NCBI GenBank assembly: GCA_044222395.1
Contig: JBGANK010000013.1
Coordinates: forward strand, 10,125-74,124
DNA: 64,000 nucleotides
Origin: JAEUMD01 sp044222395
GTDB lineage: Bacteria; Pseudomonadota; Alphaproteobacteria; Rhizobiales; Hyphomicrobiaceae
Reading direction: 5' to 3'
In this document: in pieces, positions 36,301 through 43,968 of the stretch
Layout of the letters: every line of letters begins with the position of its first letter
Numbering within the stretch: position 1 is the first letter of the stretch
Notes under the pieces: generated by a model
Told to the model about the DNA's origin: nothing
Seen by the model: only the letters and a program-made list of their open reading frames with translations
The model's database searches: none
Translations under genes and position numbers: made by a program

Positions 36301-37308
36301 CCCATCGCGCGTGCTCACCAGATATGCCGCGCTGCGATCGACGCCGGCAACATTCCAGCTTAGCGGAGTCGTGATCTTGAAGGCCGAGTCGACACCAGGC
36401 TTCAGCTGGCACACGCCAGCGCGCAGGTCAGTTCCAAACCAGCTCGTCACAAGCGAAACCTGGCCGACAGACGGCAATGTTGACTGCAACTGATCGAGCG
36501 AGACAGCCCAATCGCTGCCGCCCATGCGCGTGTGTACGTTCTCGGATTGGGAGGTGCCGCCGCCCAGTCCGCGCGAGATTGGCTCAGGCGCGTATACGAA
36601 CTCGCCGGAACCCGGGATCATGACGATGCCGCGCACGTCATCGGCGAAGTCGTCGACGTCGCGGAACACCTCGAACGAGAGCTGTGGCAGGCGGTTGCCA
36701 TAGTCGGCAAGTGGCATCCGCTCGAAGACGATATAGGCGACACCGCGGAAAGCAGGCGCGCTTACCGCCCCCAAGCGTGCAACGATCAGGCTGTCGGCGA
36801 GCTGGGTCTCGCTGCCGGTATGAACCCTGTAGGCAATGCTTGTGAGATCGAGCTCCTTGCCGTCGGCCCAGATGCGGCCAACATGGTTGATCGTTCCTTC
36901 TGCAACGGCAACCGCGAAGCTGGCGAAGTAGGTGTAGCTCGTGACGCTCACCCCGCCACCGCCACCGTAGCCCTTGCCACTGCCGCCAGTCGATTGCGTG
37001 CTCGCCACTTCTTCGATCTGATCGGCCCAGATCACCTGCCCGCCGACGCGTGCACGTCCATAGAGCCGCGGGATCGGCGCACCTTCCGTGGAGGCGGTGA
37101 CGTGGAGATCGGTGAGCCTCGGTCCCCTGACCGCCTGACCGCCGCCCATTGAACCGAACAACGCGGAGTCGACGAACGAGCCGGCGAACGCGCCTATCTG
37201 GGCGCCGATCGCTGCTCCGCCAAGTGTCGCGCCGAACAGCGTAATGCCGGTCGGCAGCAGTGCGCCACCGACAGCGGCGCCCACTGCTGCAAGTGCCAAC
37301 GTCGCCAT
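33349..37308 (-). CDS. GTA TIM-barrel-like tail tip protein (g15)
   Basis: A 1319-aa protein, the largest in the cluster. Its Gly/Ala-rich N-terminus (ALAAVGAAVGGALLPTGITLFGATLGGAAIG), a central glycoside-hydrolase-like TIM barrel (about 430-740; YAADWSEYFGH, DAIGIDLYWPLADWR) and C-terminal phage-tail domains match RcGTA g15 ('megatron'), which forms the tail tip and passes DNA through the envelope. Its ATG overlaps the end of the peptidase gene by one base (TGATG). No frameshift seen, which supports a maintained particle. Confidence 0.94.
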   Translation of the reverse strand: MATLALAAVGAAVGGALLPTGITLFGATLGGAAIGAQIGAFAGSFVDSALFGSMGGGQAVRGPRLTDLHVTASTEGAPIPRLYGRARVGGQVIWADQIEEVASTQSTGGSGKGYGGGGGVSVTSYTYFASFAVAVAEGTINHVGRIWADGKELDLTSIAYRVHTGSETQLADSLIVARLGAVSAPAFRGVAYIVFERMPLADYGNRLPQLSFEVFRDVDDFADDVRGIVMIPGSGEFVYAPEPISRGLGGGTSQSENVHTRMGGSDWAVSLDQLQSTLPSVGQVSLVTSWFGTDLRAGVCQLKPGVDSAFKITTPLSWNVAGVDRSAAYLVSTRDGRSAYGGTPSDATVVDAIQDLKARGLAVTLTPFVLMDVPEGNALPNPYDPGASQPAYPWRGRITCHPAPGVSGTVDKTAAAASQISAFVGTATPAHFTISGEQIIYSGPAEWSFRRMVLHYAHLAKAAGGVDAFVIGTELRGLTQVRSAAAAFPFVDALVALAADVKSVLGPATKVTYAADWSEYFGHQPADGSGDVYFHLDPLWSSPSIDAIGIDLYWPLADWRDGHGHLDYLSGTRSIYNLAYLAGNVAGGEGFDWYYASAANRDAQVRSPISDGAGKPWVFRYKDLKSWWTAQHFNRPGGVESATPTVWVPQSKPVWFMEIGCPAVDKGANQPNVFVDPKSSETALPYYSRGLRDDFMQRQYIKALIRAFDPTSEVYVAGANPNSVVYGGTMVSLDHIHVYAWDARPFPAFPSNLDVWGDGDNWLLGHWLNGRLANVPLDALVKQVLQDYDFTEFDSGELTGTVPGYLIDSVMSARDALQPLSLAFFTDAIESEGQIVFRHRGNDQPVASLTGDDMVEARSEAPLMTLTRGQETELPMAAKLTYVGASGDYRQAVAESRRLAGASGRVSQAELPIVLDGEQAEQIADTWLHETWIARERASLALPPSRLAIEPGDTFALKIENAERRFRVIEVSESGARAIEARAVDAAIYESARGRARPSAGGELVLAGPPLLYFLDLPLLRGDEAPEAAYVAARQSPWPGSIAVYRSPEASGFTLQTLVGTPATIGLTQTDLPAGPEARLDRATKLRVAIDGASLTSVTPLQLLAGQNAAAVRNVDGDWEVLQFEQAELVAPGVYELSQLLRGQAGTERAMQAATSAGSPFVLIDAALTTLPSTLADIGLNYTWRYGPSSRDIADITYATATHALRGVGLRPYAPAHVHGTRDAGGSGDLTIAWIRRTRMGGDSWEVAEVPLAETSEAYEVEILDGPVVKRVLNAATASALYPAADQIADFGAPQASVSVRVYQSSAVYGRGTPRAAVI

Positions 37309-37784
37309 CAGTCCTCAATCCGCGGAAATGAGAATACGCCCGCTACCCGACGCCACCACCAGCGCCCAAGCGGAACCTCGACGACGCCCACTCGTTCGGC
37401 TGCGTGAACCATCGTGGCGGGGCCGGTCAGGATGCCGACGTGCTTTGCAATCGCGCCGCTGCGGATCCGGAAGACGAGCACGTCTCCCGGCCCAGCGCTC
37501 GACAAGCTGCGCGATGAAAGATGACGCTTGGCAGCAGCCAAGAGCGTCTCCTCACCAGAAATCTCTCCCCAATCTGGCGAATAGGCCGGCGCCGTCTCGG
37601 CTTCGCTGTCGTAGAGCGAGCGATAGATTCCGCGCACGAGACCGAGACAGTCCGTGCCGGTGCCCTTGAGTGACGCCTGATGATGATAGGGCGTGCCGAT
37701 CCACGAGCGCGCCAGTTTGACGATATGGTCTCTCGTCACGGTCATCGCAGGCTCACGCGGACAATCGAACTGGTTCGGCATCAT
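37308..37784 (-). CDS. GTA NlpC/P60-type cell-wall peptidase (g14)
   Basis: About 158 aa. The NlpC/P60 active site is visible: Cys in GTDCLGLVRGIYR, His in AKHVGILTG, with YHHQASLKG before them. In RcGTA the equivalent is packed in the tail tip and opens peptidoglycan for DNA entry. ATG 37784 overlaps the g13 stop by one base; homologues begin near TVTRDHIVKLARSWIGTPY, so ATG 37745, which has a GAG-type ribosome site, is an equal candidate. Confidence 0.92.
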   Translation of the reverse strand: MMPNQFDCPREPAMTVTRDHIVKLARSWIGTPYHHQASLKGTGTDCLGLVRGIYRSLYDSEAETAPAYSPDWGEISGEETLLAAAKRHLSSRSLSSAGPGDVLVFRIRSGAIAKHVGILTGPATMVHAAERVGVVEVPLGRWWWRRVAGVFSFPRIED

Positions 37785-38647
37785 CAATCACCGGGCCGGA
37801 AATAGCTGGTGACGAAATCGTTGCCGGGCATATTCGGGAAGCCGCGATAGTTGACGGCATTGGCGAATTTGTCGCGGCACGTGGTCAGGTGCTTGTCGCA
37901 GCCCGCAGTTACGACAAAGGTCTGGCCGGGGGTGACCGGCTCGCGTGCCGGCTGCCATAGTTCGAGCGTGGCGACACCGTCGACGAGGGAATGCCGCTTG
38001 ATCTCGACGCGCTGACCAGCGGCGGCTCCGGATGTGAATTCGATGAGGCCGCGCGAGAACCAACCGCTAGCATAGGTTTCCAACCCATTCACAGTGAACT
38101 CGCGAGCACTTGCGACGGTTTGCATGGTACCCGTGGCGCGATATGCAGGATTGCTGGCAACAACACCACATCGCGCATCGCCAAGATCCGCATCGCATGT
38201 GAACTGGTAGAGTCGTCCTTTGGGTTGCTGCAGGTAATGGGCCAGGCCGCGAACCTCGGCCGTGAACATCAGGCCCTTGCGCCGCACCTCGCCGAGGCTT
38301 CCGGCGCGCATCAGCACGCGCTGCTGGGTATCGTTCCAGTTGACGCGGAAGATCTCGACGCGCGCATCATCATAAAGGCCGGCAGCCAAATCGGCCTCTG
38401 CAAGATGCTCGGAGGAAAGTGCGCTCGTCACCTCGAGATTGTCGACGCCAAGGCCCACGGCATCCGTGATCTCGCTGGCGGTGAAGCCTGCCGCCGCCTC
38501 GAACACAGTGCCATCGAAGTCGACGTCTCGGTCATGATCGGTGAAGCCGAGGATGGAGCCATCCTGTCGCGTCAGGCGCCAACACCAGCACAGGGTCGTC
38601 ACTCCTGTTGCAATGTGCGCGGCCAGTCCCGGATCGAGCTTCTTCAT
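37784..38647 (-). CDS. GTA tail hub protein, DUF2163 family (g13)
   Basis: A 287-aa protein. MKKLDPGLAAHIATGVTTLCWCWRLTRQDG and LGFTDHDRDVDFDGTVFEAAAGF are the family N-terminus; the C-terminal part has CDADLGDARCG and AGCDKHLTTCRDKFANAVNYRGFPNMPG, cysteines that bind an iron-sulfur cluster in related hub proteins. The start is ATG 38647, four-base overlap (ATGA) with g12; the open frame upstream of it is antisense to nothing meaningful and low complexity. Part of the GTA baseplate. Confidence 0.93.
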   Translation of the reverse strand: MKKLDPGLAAHIATGVTTLCWCWRLTRQDGSILGFTDHDRDVDFDGTVFEAAAGFTASEITDAVGLGVDNLEVTSALSSEHLAEADLAAGLYDDARVEIFRVNWNDTQQRVLMRAGSLGEVRRKGLMFTAEVRGLAHYLQQPKGRLYQFTCDADLGDARCGVVASNPAYRATGTMQTVASAREFTVNGLETYASGWFSRGLIEFTSGAAAGQRVEIKRHSLVDGVATLELWQPAREPVTPGQTFVVTAGCDKHLTTCRDKFANAVNYRGFPNMPGNDFVTSYFRPGD

Positions 38648-39282
38648 ATGCGGATCTCGATGATCGGAATGTTGGGTATGGCGCCGTGGCGGAAGCCCTG
38701 CAGGTTGACTTCCAGGCGATCCGTGTCGAAGCGGACCGGCACATCGAAGATGAAGCCCGCGGTCACGTTGGCGCCAACAGCGGGCGTGGCTGGCAGTTCG
38801 AAAGTGACGACGCCGGTTACCGTATCGACGGTAAAGTCGATGCCTTCGGTCTTGATCATGTTGGCGACAGCAATCATCACCGTTCCGGCAACGGGCTTCG
38901 TGATGACCCGCTGCCATGGTGCGAACGACGCACCATAGGTCTTGCTGAGCTGGAACGTGCGCCTCACGCCGTCGCCAACGCCCAACTGCTGATCGAGCGC
39001 GGTGGGCGTTGTTTCCGGCGGACAGGATTTCCAGTCGCTCGGATCACGCCAGCGGAACCCGTGCAGCCGCCCGCGCCGCTCTTCGAAGAAGGAGATCACT
39101 GCATGGAGGTCGTCGATCGACTTCACGCCATACCCGGCGTTGTAGCTGCGTCGCGAATCCGCCCAGCGTGCGTTGCGCTCTTCATGGCCTGAACCCAGCG
39201 CGACGATCTCAGTACGCCGTTCCGGCCCGCCCTGCGCCTGACGCGCGATTTGCGTTGGAAAGCGAACCTCATGAAAGCTCAT
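38644..39282 (-). CDS. GTA distal tail protein, DUF2460 family (g12)
   Basis: A 212-aa protein (TIGR02217/DUF2460). Motifs: FHEVRFPTQIARQAQGGP at the N-terminus, RWADSRRSYNAGYGVKSIDDL, FFEERRGRLHGFRWRDPSDWKS. It corresponds to RcGTA g12, the distal tail protein. Full length, coupled to g13. Confidence 0.94.
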   Translation of the reverse strand: MSFHEVRFPTQIARQAQGGPERRTEIVALGSGHEERNARWADSRRSYNAGYGVKSIDDLHAVISFFEERRGRLHGFRWRDPSDWKSCPPETTPTALDQQLGVGDGVRRTFQLSKTYGASFAPWQRVITKPVAGTVMIAVANMIKTEGIDFTVDTVTGVVTFELPATPAVGANVTAGFIFDVPVRFDTDRLEVNLQGFRHGAIPNIPIIEIRI

Positions 39283-39317
39283 GTCGTCACCTCAGGACCA
39301 TTGCAGCGGTTGGCACG

Positions 39318-39911
39318 TCAGAGATTGCGCTGGCCGAACGAGACGGCGCGAGCCAGCATTGCTGCAACCTGGCTCTCCGAACGCCGGAAGCTGTCGGCAT
39401 CCGATGTCGTCACGTTCATGGTGACGTTGATTGCGCCGCCTCCCTGCTGCGCGACCACACCAAGTCGGCCATCAGGGCCGCGCGCCAGCGGCATGATCGC
39501 CTCCGACCCGCGCTCACCGGCGATCCCCATACGGCCCTGGCCCAACGGAAACGCGATCGGCGACTGGATGACCCCGCCGCTGGCGAACGGCACTGGCAGT
39601 CCCCGCTGAAAAGCGGCGCCATTCGCAAAGCCGAAGCCGCCCGAAAACAATCCTGAGACGAAATTGCCGATGCCCTGTTCGAATGGCCGGAATGCAGCCT
39701 TCAACACGATGCTGGAAAGACTCAGCGCCAGCGACTTCAAGACGTCGCCCAAGCTCTTGCCTCTCAGGGCAATGCCCTCGAATGCGTTCGTCAGCGCATT
39801 GCCAAAGCGCCGTCCCATGTACTCTGCGTCGGTCAGGCTACGGGTCAGTGCCGTGATGTCGGCGGAGACGCTGACGACCCATTCTTCGTTGGGCGTTTCA
39901 GTTCCATTCAT
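39318..39911 (-). CDS. GTA tape measure protein (g11)
   Basis: A 197-aa protein, very short for a tape measure but normal for GTAs with their short tails. GRRFGNALTNAFEGIALRGKSLGDVLKSLALSLSSIVLKAAFRPFEQGIGNFVSGLF forms a hydrophobic-helical core, and GERGSEAIMPLARGPDGRLGV is the usual family end. It determines tail length and is ejected with DNA. Its ATG overlaps the end position of g10.1 by four bases. Confidence 0.92.
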   Translation of the reverse strand: MNGTETPNEEWVVSVSADITALTRSLTDAEYMGRRFGNALTNAFEGIALRGKSLGDVLKSLALSLSSIVLKAAFRPFEQGIGNFVSGLFSGGFGFANGAAFQRGLPVPFASGGVIQSPIAFPLGQGRMGIAGERGSEAIMPLARGPDGRLGVVAQQGGGAINVTMNVTTSDADSFRRSESQVAAMLARAVSFGQRNL

Positions 39912-40087
39912 CGCGCGATACTCCGATCGGGAAATTGCTGCATCATGGCCGTCAAATCAGCCCGCGCAGGCGGCCTATCGGTGCCCGCGACCCCATACAG
40001 GCCCCTCAACGCGGCTTCGATCTCGCGCAGCGTCATCGACCAGAACGCTCTAGGCTCGAGCCGCAATAGACCCAGTCCGGCCGCCAT
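39908..40087 (-). CDS. GTA tail assembly small protein (g10.1, rcc01693-like)
   Basis: A 59-aa protein. GLLRLEPRAFWSMTLREIEAALRGLYG matches the small tail-assembly chaperone-like protein found between g10 and g11 in alphaproteobacterial GTAs. ATG 40087 overlaps the g10 stop (GTGATGG context). Too short for domain detail, but the pattern LxPxxFWxMTxREIxAAL is distinctive. Confidence 0.88.
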   Translation of the reverse strand: MAAGLGLLRLEPRAFWSMTLREIEAALRGLYGVAGTDRPPARADLTAMMQQFPDRSIAR

Positions 40088-40482
40088 CACTTCGTCCCAG
40101 GGAAAGGGGTTGGCACTGCGCCGCCGGCGCCGGAAGTGTCCGGACCCGCCGAGGCGGCTAGTGCGGCCCGCTCGTCGCCGGCGAATGTTGCGCCGAGCAG
40201 CCGTGCGACGATGTCGATGAAGCCGCCAACCCCACCTTCTGCCTGCATCCGCGCAACGTCCGCATCGGCTATATCGCTCCCTGCGCCGCGCAGACCCGCG
40301 CCGATGATGCGACAGGCATCGCGAGCAGAGATGCGCCCCTTCTCGAAGCGGCGGGCAAGCGCCAACATGTCCTCGTCTCCGAACGCATTCTCCAGCTCGG
40401 CCAGCGCTCCTAGCGTCAGGCAGAGACGATAGGACCTGCCGTCCAGTGTTGCGCTGATCTCACCGCGCCGGTGGTTTGCCAT
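40087..40482 (-). CDS. GTA family protein g10 (tail assembly)
   Basis: A 131-aa protein of the 'gene transfer agent family protein' type. ANHRRGEISATLDGRSYRLCLTLGALAELENAFG is its hallmark, along with GDEDMLALARRFE. Probably a tail assembly chaperone. Start ATG 40482 is preferred because GGGGAG ends six bases upstream; ATG 40488 would abut that site. Confidence 0.9.
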   Translation of the reverse strand: MANHRRGEISATLDGRSYRLCLTLGALAELENAFGDEDMLALARRFEKGRISARDACRIIGAGLRGAGSDIADADVARMQAEGGVGGFIDIVARLLGATFAGDERAALAASAGPDTSGAGGAVPTPFPGTK

Positions 40483-40501
40483 CCGCATCTCCCCCTTGCG
40501 A

Positions 40502-40915
40502 TCAGATTGCTGCGAAGACGAGTTCGCCGGCGCTTTCGAGCGTTATCTCGAATGCGACCTCGCCGTCGTGGCGGCCAGTCAACTCGAAGGATGCGATCTG
40601 CAGTGGCCCCGTTACCGTGCCAAAGCTCGGCACGACGACCTGCCACGCGCGAATTGTGCCGCTGAAGAAGAGGCCGCGGACGATCTCATCGGAAGCGGCA
40701 TCCTTGAATATCCCTGCTCCTGTGACACGAGCCGACTTGATGCCTGCTCCTTCGAGCAATTCACGCCAATGGCCCGCGGACTCCGCGTGCGTGATGTCGA
40801 CCGTCTCGGCATTGAAGGCGAGCGTGCGCGATCGAAGTCCGGCGACCGTCACGAAAGTTCCTGCGCCATCGCTGTCGACCTTCAACAGAAGGTCCTTGCC
40901 CTTTTGTGCTGCCAT
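40502..40915 (-). CDS. GTA major tail tube protein, TP901-1 family (g9)
   Basis: A 137-aa protein. AAQKGKDLLLKVDSDGAGTFVTVAGLRSRTLAFNAETVDITHAESAGHWRELLEGAG is the family N-terminus (phage major tail protein, TP901-1), ending VAFEITLESAGELVFAAI. It forms the tail tube rings. 13 bases before g10. Confidence 0.94.
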   Translation of the reverse strand: MAAQKGKDLLLKVDSDGAGTFVTVAGLRSRTLAFNAETVDITHAESAGHWRELLEGAGIKSARVTGAGIFKDAASDEIVRGLFFSGTIRAWQVVVPSFGTVTGPLQIASFELTGRHDGEVAFEITLESAGELVFAAI

Positions 40916-41017
40916 CGCTCATCGTCTCCTTGCGTTCAGCGAGCGAGTGTATCGCCCATTCCAACGGACGCCGCCCAGCGGCGGTGTGATGAACTACATC
41001 GATACCGGACGGCGTCC

Positions 41018-41428
41018 TTACCCGAGCGGCTCCGTCACGGCGCGATACCTGACCGTTCCGTGATAGGTTTCGCCATCGGGATCGCGTCGTGCGTCGGAAA
41101 ACTCGTGGCGCAGATTGACCAGATGCTGCCCCGTCATGGCGAGCGGCTGATCGTGCAGCAGCTGCTCGATCGCATGCATGATCTCGAGCGCCTGCTTCCT
41201 GCCGGCCGCGCGCGACCACACATGCAGTGTCACCATATGCTCGTGTCCGCCTTCGGTCGCCGTCGCCCAATCGCGGATCAGGCTGCGGCCGATCGTTACG
41301 TAGGGGAACTCGGTCTGCTGTGGGCTGTCGTCGTAGACCTTGGCGCCACCGAGCAGCGCAACAAACGCCGCATCGTTGCGCAGTATCTGGTTGATCGCCT
41401 TCTGCAACTCGAGTCCAGCGCTCGACAT
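41018..41428 (-). CDS. GTA tail terminator, DUF3168 family (g8)
   Basis: A 136-aa protein. GLELQKAINQILRNDAAFVALLGGAKVYDDSPQQTEFPYVTIG and VTLHVWSRAAGRKQALEIMHAIEQLL are DUF3168. It caps the tail tube and joins it to the connector. The start is ATG 41428, where the family homology begins; the open frame continues to 41497. Confidence 0.93.
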   Translation of the reverse strand: MSSAGLELQKAINQILRNDAAFVALLGGAKVYDDSPQQTEFPYVTIGRSLIRDWATATEGGHEHMVTLHVWSRAAGRKQALEIMHAIEQLLHDQPLAMTGQHLVNLRHEFSDARRDPDGETYHGTVRYRAVTEPLG

Positions 41429-41438
41429 GCCTGATCCC

Positions 41439-41636
41439 TTATTCCGCGTTGTCGCGTGCGATTGGTGAAGTAGTGTCGATGAGTTCGGCTGGAGCATCGC
41501 CAGCGGCGAGCTCTGCTTCCATCCGATGACGCCAGCGGCGCTCGGCCGCGTGTTCGTTCAGCATAGTGGCGATGCGCGAGAGGCTGCGCTTGCGGAGCCT
41601 GGAGCCGATGCCTGCGATGCGAATAATCAGCTTCAC
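41439..41636 (-). CDS. Small basic protein between g7 and g8, unrecognised
   Basis: A 65-aa reading frame starting at GTG 41636, whose GTGA overlaps the g7 stop codon, and ending 10 bases before the g8 start. It begins KLIIRIAGIGSRLRKRS and has a charged helical middle (RIATMLNEHAAERRWRHRMEAEL) and acidic tail. I do not recognise the family, and RcGTA has no gene at this point. Tight packing and coupling argue it is real; it could be a minor connector or assembly factor. Confidence 0.6.
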   Translation of the reverse strand: MKLIIRIAGIGSRLRKRSLSRIATMLNEHAAERRWRHRMEAELAAGDAPAELIDTTSPIARDNAE

Positions 41637-41959
41637 AGGTCGCGTTCCTCGGCAAGGCACTTCAGGAAGCGACGTCGCTCGCCGGCGTCGATCACGGCGC
41701 GGATCTCGAATATGCGATTGCCTGAGCGGAATCTCATCGCCGGCTTGACCCCGGTGCGATATCGCACCCAGATCTCGTGCGTAACGCGACCCGTAAGCTG
41801 GTCGGCAACGTCGTTCTCGATCCCTCTCAACGGGATCAAGCCCGCCCACAGCTCTGCAACCGTCGCCCACGTCTCGTCGGCCCCGCCGGCGCCGTCGTCG
41901 ACGCGCGATACCGCTTCAAGAACCAGACGGTGGCGCAGGTCTCCAATGCGAATCTGCAT
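41633..41959 (-). CDS. GTA head-tail stopper / head closure protein (g7)
   Basis: A 108-aa protein of the phage head-tail joining family. IRIGDLRHRLVLEAVSRVDDGAGGADETWATVAELWAGLIPLRG is the usual start and RIFEIRAVIDAGERRRFLKCLAEE the end. It closes the head channel after packaging. ATG 41959 overlaps the g6 stop (TGATG). Confidence 0.93.
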   Translation of the reverse strand: MQIRIGDLRHRLVLEAVSRVDDGAGGADETWATVAELWAGLIPLRGIENDVADQLTGRVTHEIWVRYRTGVKPAMRFRSGNRIFEIRAVIDAGERRRFLKCLAEERDL

Positions 41960-42531
41960 CACAGCCGCACCGCGCAATAGGGATGGAGAAGACGGCAGAC
42001 GGCCTGCGGCACTGCCGTTGCGGGCGTCCCGATCTCGATCGGATCGCGGTGCTCATACCAATGCGCCACGAGCAAAAGCAGCGCCTGTCTGATCGGCTCG
42101 GGAACGGCACTCGCGTTGGCACCGAAACCTGCGACGAAGTCGATTTCGATGCCGGCGAACTTGCGGCCCGGCGCCGGCCAATTGTCCTTCGCGATCAGGC
42201 GCGCCGGTCTGCGGCTCGAATCGAGCGCGTATTGCGTGTCGGCAACGACCCGCGGGGTGCCGTCAGAGGACATCACGCGGATCTCGGTCAAGGATTGGAT
42301 CGGCGCAATCGGCAAGTTGACGATGCCATCTGCAGGCCAAGCATCGAGTACAAGGCGCCAGCTCTGCGTGATCAGCGCCAAGCCGAGCGCCGCCTCGATG
42401 TGTAACCGAGACGTCAGCATCAAGCTTTGCATCAGCGCGTCCTCGACGGCACCGTCGACGCGAAGATGCGCTTTCACCTCACTCAGCGTGAGGGGCTCAG
42501 TGACCGGCCCGCTCAGGAGTACCAGACCCAT
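41959..42531 (-). CDS. GTA head-tail connector (g6, gp6-like)
   Basis: A 190-aa protein. PLTLSEVKAHLRVDGAVEDALMQSLMLTSRLHIE is the gp6-like head-tail connector start; VPEPIRQALLLLVAHWYEHRDP is the family C-terminus. It forms the adaptor ring under the portal. Separated from the capsid gene by 185 bases with a strong hairpin, the largest gap among the structural genes apart from the cargo region. Confidence 0.93.
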   Translation of the reverse strand: MGLVLLSGPVTEPLTLSEVKAHLRVDGAVEDALMQSLMLTSRLHIEAALGLALITQSWRLVLDAWPADGIVNLPIAPIQSLTEIRVMSSDGTPRVVADTQYALDSSRRPARLIAKDNWPAPGRKFAGIEIDFVAGFGANASAVPEPIRQALLLLVAHWYEHRDPIEIGTPATAVPQAVCRLLHPYCAVRL

Positions 42532-42583
42532 TGCGCCACACCTTTCGCGTTCTTAAGAACTTCGGATATGCACATGATAAGGA

Positions 42584-42616
42584 GCGAGGCCGCCCTCGGG
42601 GATAAGGCGGCCTCGC
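42584..42616 (-). terminator. Strong hairpin between capsid and connector genes
   Basis: A perfect 11-bp inverted repeat, GCGAGGCCGCC and GGCGGCCTCGC, with an 11-base loop, about 100 bases past the capsid stop. No T tract follows on the minus strand. It may partly terminate, or protect the 3' end of an abundant capsid mRNA. Confidence 0.55.
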
Positions 42617-42716
42617 AGTTTCCGCGCGGACGGGAGGAAAATCTGCGCGGATCATCATCGCAGCGAAGCATGTCGAGCAGGATGCTCGGCGAGCGGACGC
42701 TGCGTTTCCTGTCTTG

Positions 42717-43940
42717 CTAGACGCCGAACTTCAAGAGCTTGATCGCATCGAAGTCCTGGACGCCGCCGCCGACGCGCTTGGTCGTGTAGAACAGCACGTA
42801 GGGCTTGGCGGTGTAGGGATCGCGCAGCACGCGAATGCCGACGCGATCGACGATCAGATAACCTCGGCGGAAGTCGCCGAATGCAATCGAAAGGCTGTCG
42901 GTTGCGATATTGGGCATGTCCTCCGACTCGGCGATGGGGAAGCCCATCAAGGTCGGTGCCTGGCCGGGATCGGCAGACGGCTGCCACAGGTAGGTGCCAT
43001 CACCGTCCTTGAGCTTGCGGACCTGGGCCTGTGCCGCGCGGTTCATGACGAAATGCGCGTTGGCGCGGTAGCCGGACTTCACCGCATAGACGAGGTCGAT
43101 CAGAACATCGCCCGCATTCGTCGCCGGGAACGCACCTGCCACGCCTGTCTTTACGAAGCCGATGTTGCCCCAGCTCCAGCTGGCGTTGGCGACCGTTGGA
43201 TAGGCGAGGAAGCCCTTCGGCTTGTTGACGCCATTGCCGGTGACGAATGCCGTGCCTTCCTGTTCGGCGAAGGCGACGCGCACCTCCTCGGCCAGCCACT
43301 CGTCGATGTTAACGGCGCTGTCGTCGAGCAGGCTCGCGGTCGCCGCCGGCATCGCGTAGAGTTCCATGGTCTGGAACGACAGCTCGGAGAGCGTCGGTGT
43401 CGTCGTCTCGGTGCGCGCCGCAGTCTCGCCGACCCATCCAGTGCCCAGGCCCGTGGTTGCGAACGGCCGCTTGTAGACCGAGCTCGAGACCTGCTGCACT
43501 CCGGAAATCGCGCGGATCGGCGAGATGTGACGGAGCGCGCGATTGATGGTCGCTTCCGTTTCGTCGGGAACGAGGTAGCCGCCGTCAGGGTCTGAACCGA
43601 CTGAAAGCGCCTTGCCTTCGAGCCCCTTCAGTCCGCCCGCCTCGCCGCCGCGCACGTAGCTGTCGAAAGCTGCCTTGTGCTGGAGCGAAACCGCCGAGCG
43701 CGCCACGCCAGAGCCTCCGATCGGCAGACGCTGCTGCTTCACGGTCAGCTGATCCAGCGCCCGGTCGATGCGGGCGAGCTTGTCGGTCGTGACAACGTCT
43801 GCTGCCGAACGCTTCTCAATCTCCTGAATGCGGCGATCGTTGGTGTCCTTGAAGTCCTCGAAGGCGCGCATGAAGTCGTCGAACGCGGCAGCAACGTCGC
43901 CACCCGCCGACTTCGTTACAAATTCCGTCTTGTCCGTCAT
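42717..43940 (-). CDS. GTA major capsid protein, HK97 fold (g5)
   Basis: A 407-aa HK97-type major capsid protein. The N-terminal ~120 residues are a coiled-coil scaffold region (FMRAFEDFKDTNDRRIQEIEKRSAADVVTTDKLARIDRALDQL) expected to be removed by the protease. The shell domain has SVGSDPDGGYLVPDETEATINRALRHISPIRAI and ends FVLFYTTKRVGGGVQDFDAIKLLKFGV-type. ATG 43940 is chosen: AAGGA lies upstream and the family N-terminus begins there. Protease and capsid adjacent, as usual. Confidence 0.95.
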   Translation of the reverse strand: MTDKTEFVTKSAGGDVAAAFDDFMRAFEDFKDTNDRRIQEIEKRSAADVVTTDKLARIDRALDQLTVKQQRLPIGGSGVARSAVSLQHKAAFDSYVRGGEAGGLKGLEGKALSVGSDPDGGYLVPDETEATINRALRHISPIRAISGVQQVSSSVYKRPFATTGLGTGWVGETAARTETTTPTLSELSFQTMELYAMPAATASLLDDSAVNIDEWLAEEVRVAFAEQEGTAFVTGNGVNKPKGFLAYPTVANASWSWGNIGFVKTGVAGAFPATNAGDVLIDLVYAVKSGYRANAHFVMNRAAQAQVRKLKDGDGTYLWQPSADPGQAPTLMGFPIAESEDMPNIATDSLSIAFGDFRRGYLIVDRVGIRVLRDPYTAKPYVLFYTTKRVGGGVQDFDAIKLLKFGV

Positions 43941-43968
43941 GTTGCATTCCTTGAATTTGTTGTGTGCT

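Noticed and set aside
42549..42560. Palindrome GTTCTTAAGAAC near the capsid gene as an operator
   Set aside because: A 12-base palindrome alone inside an operon is weak evidence; the nearby 11-bp hairpin is the stronger feature.
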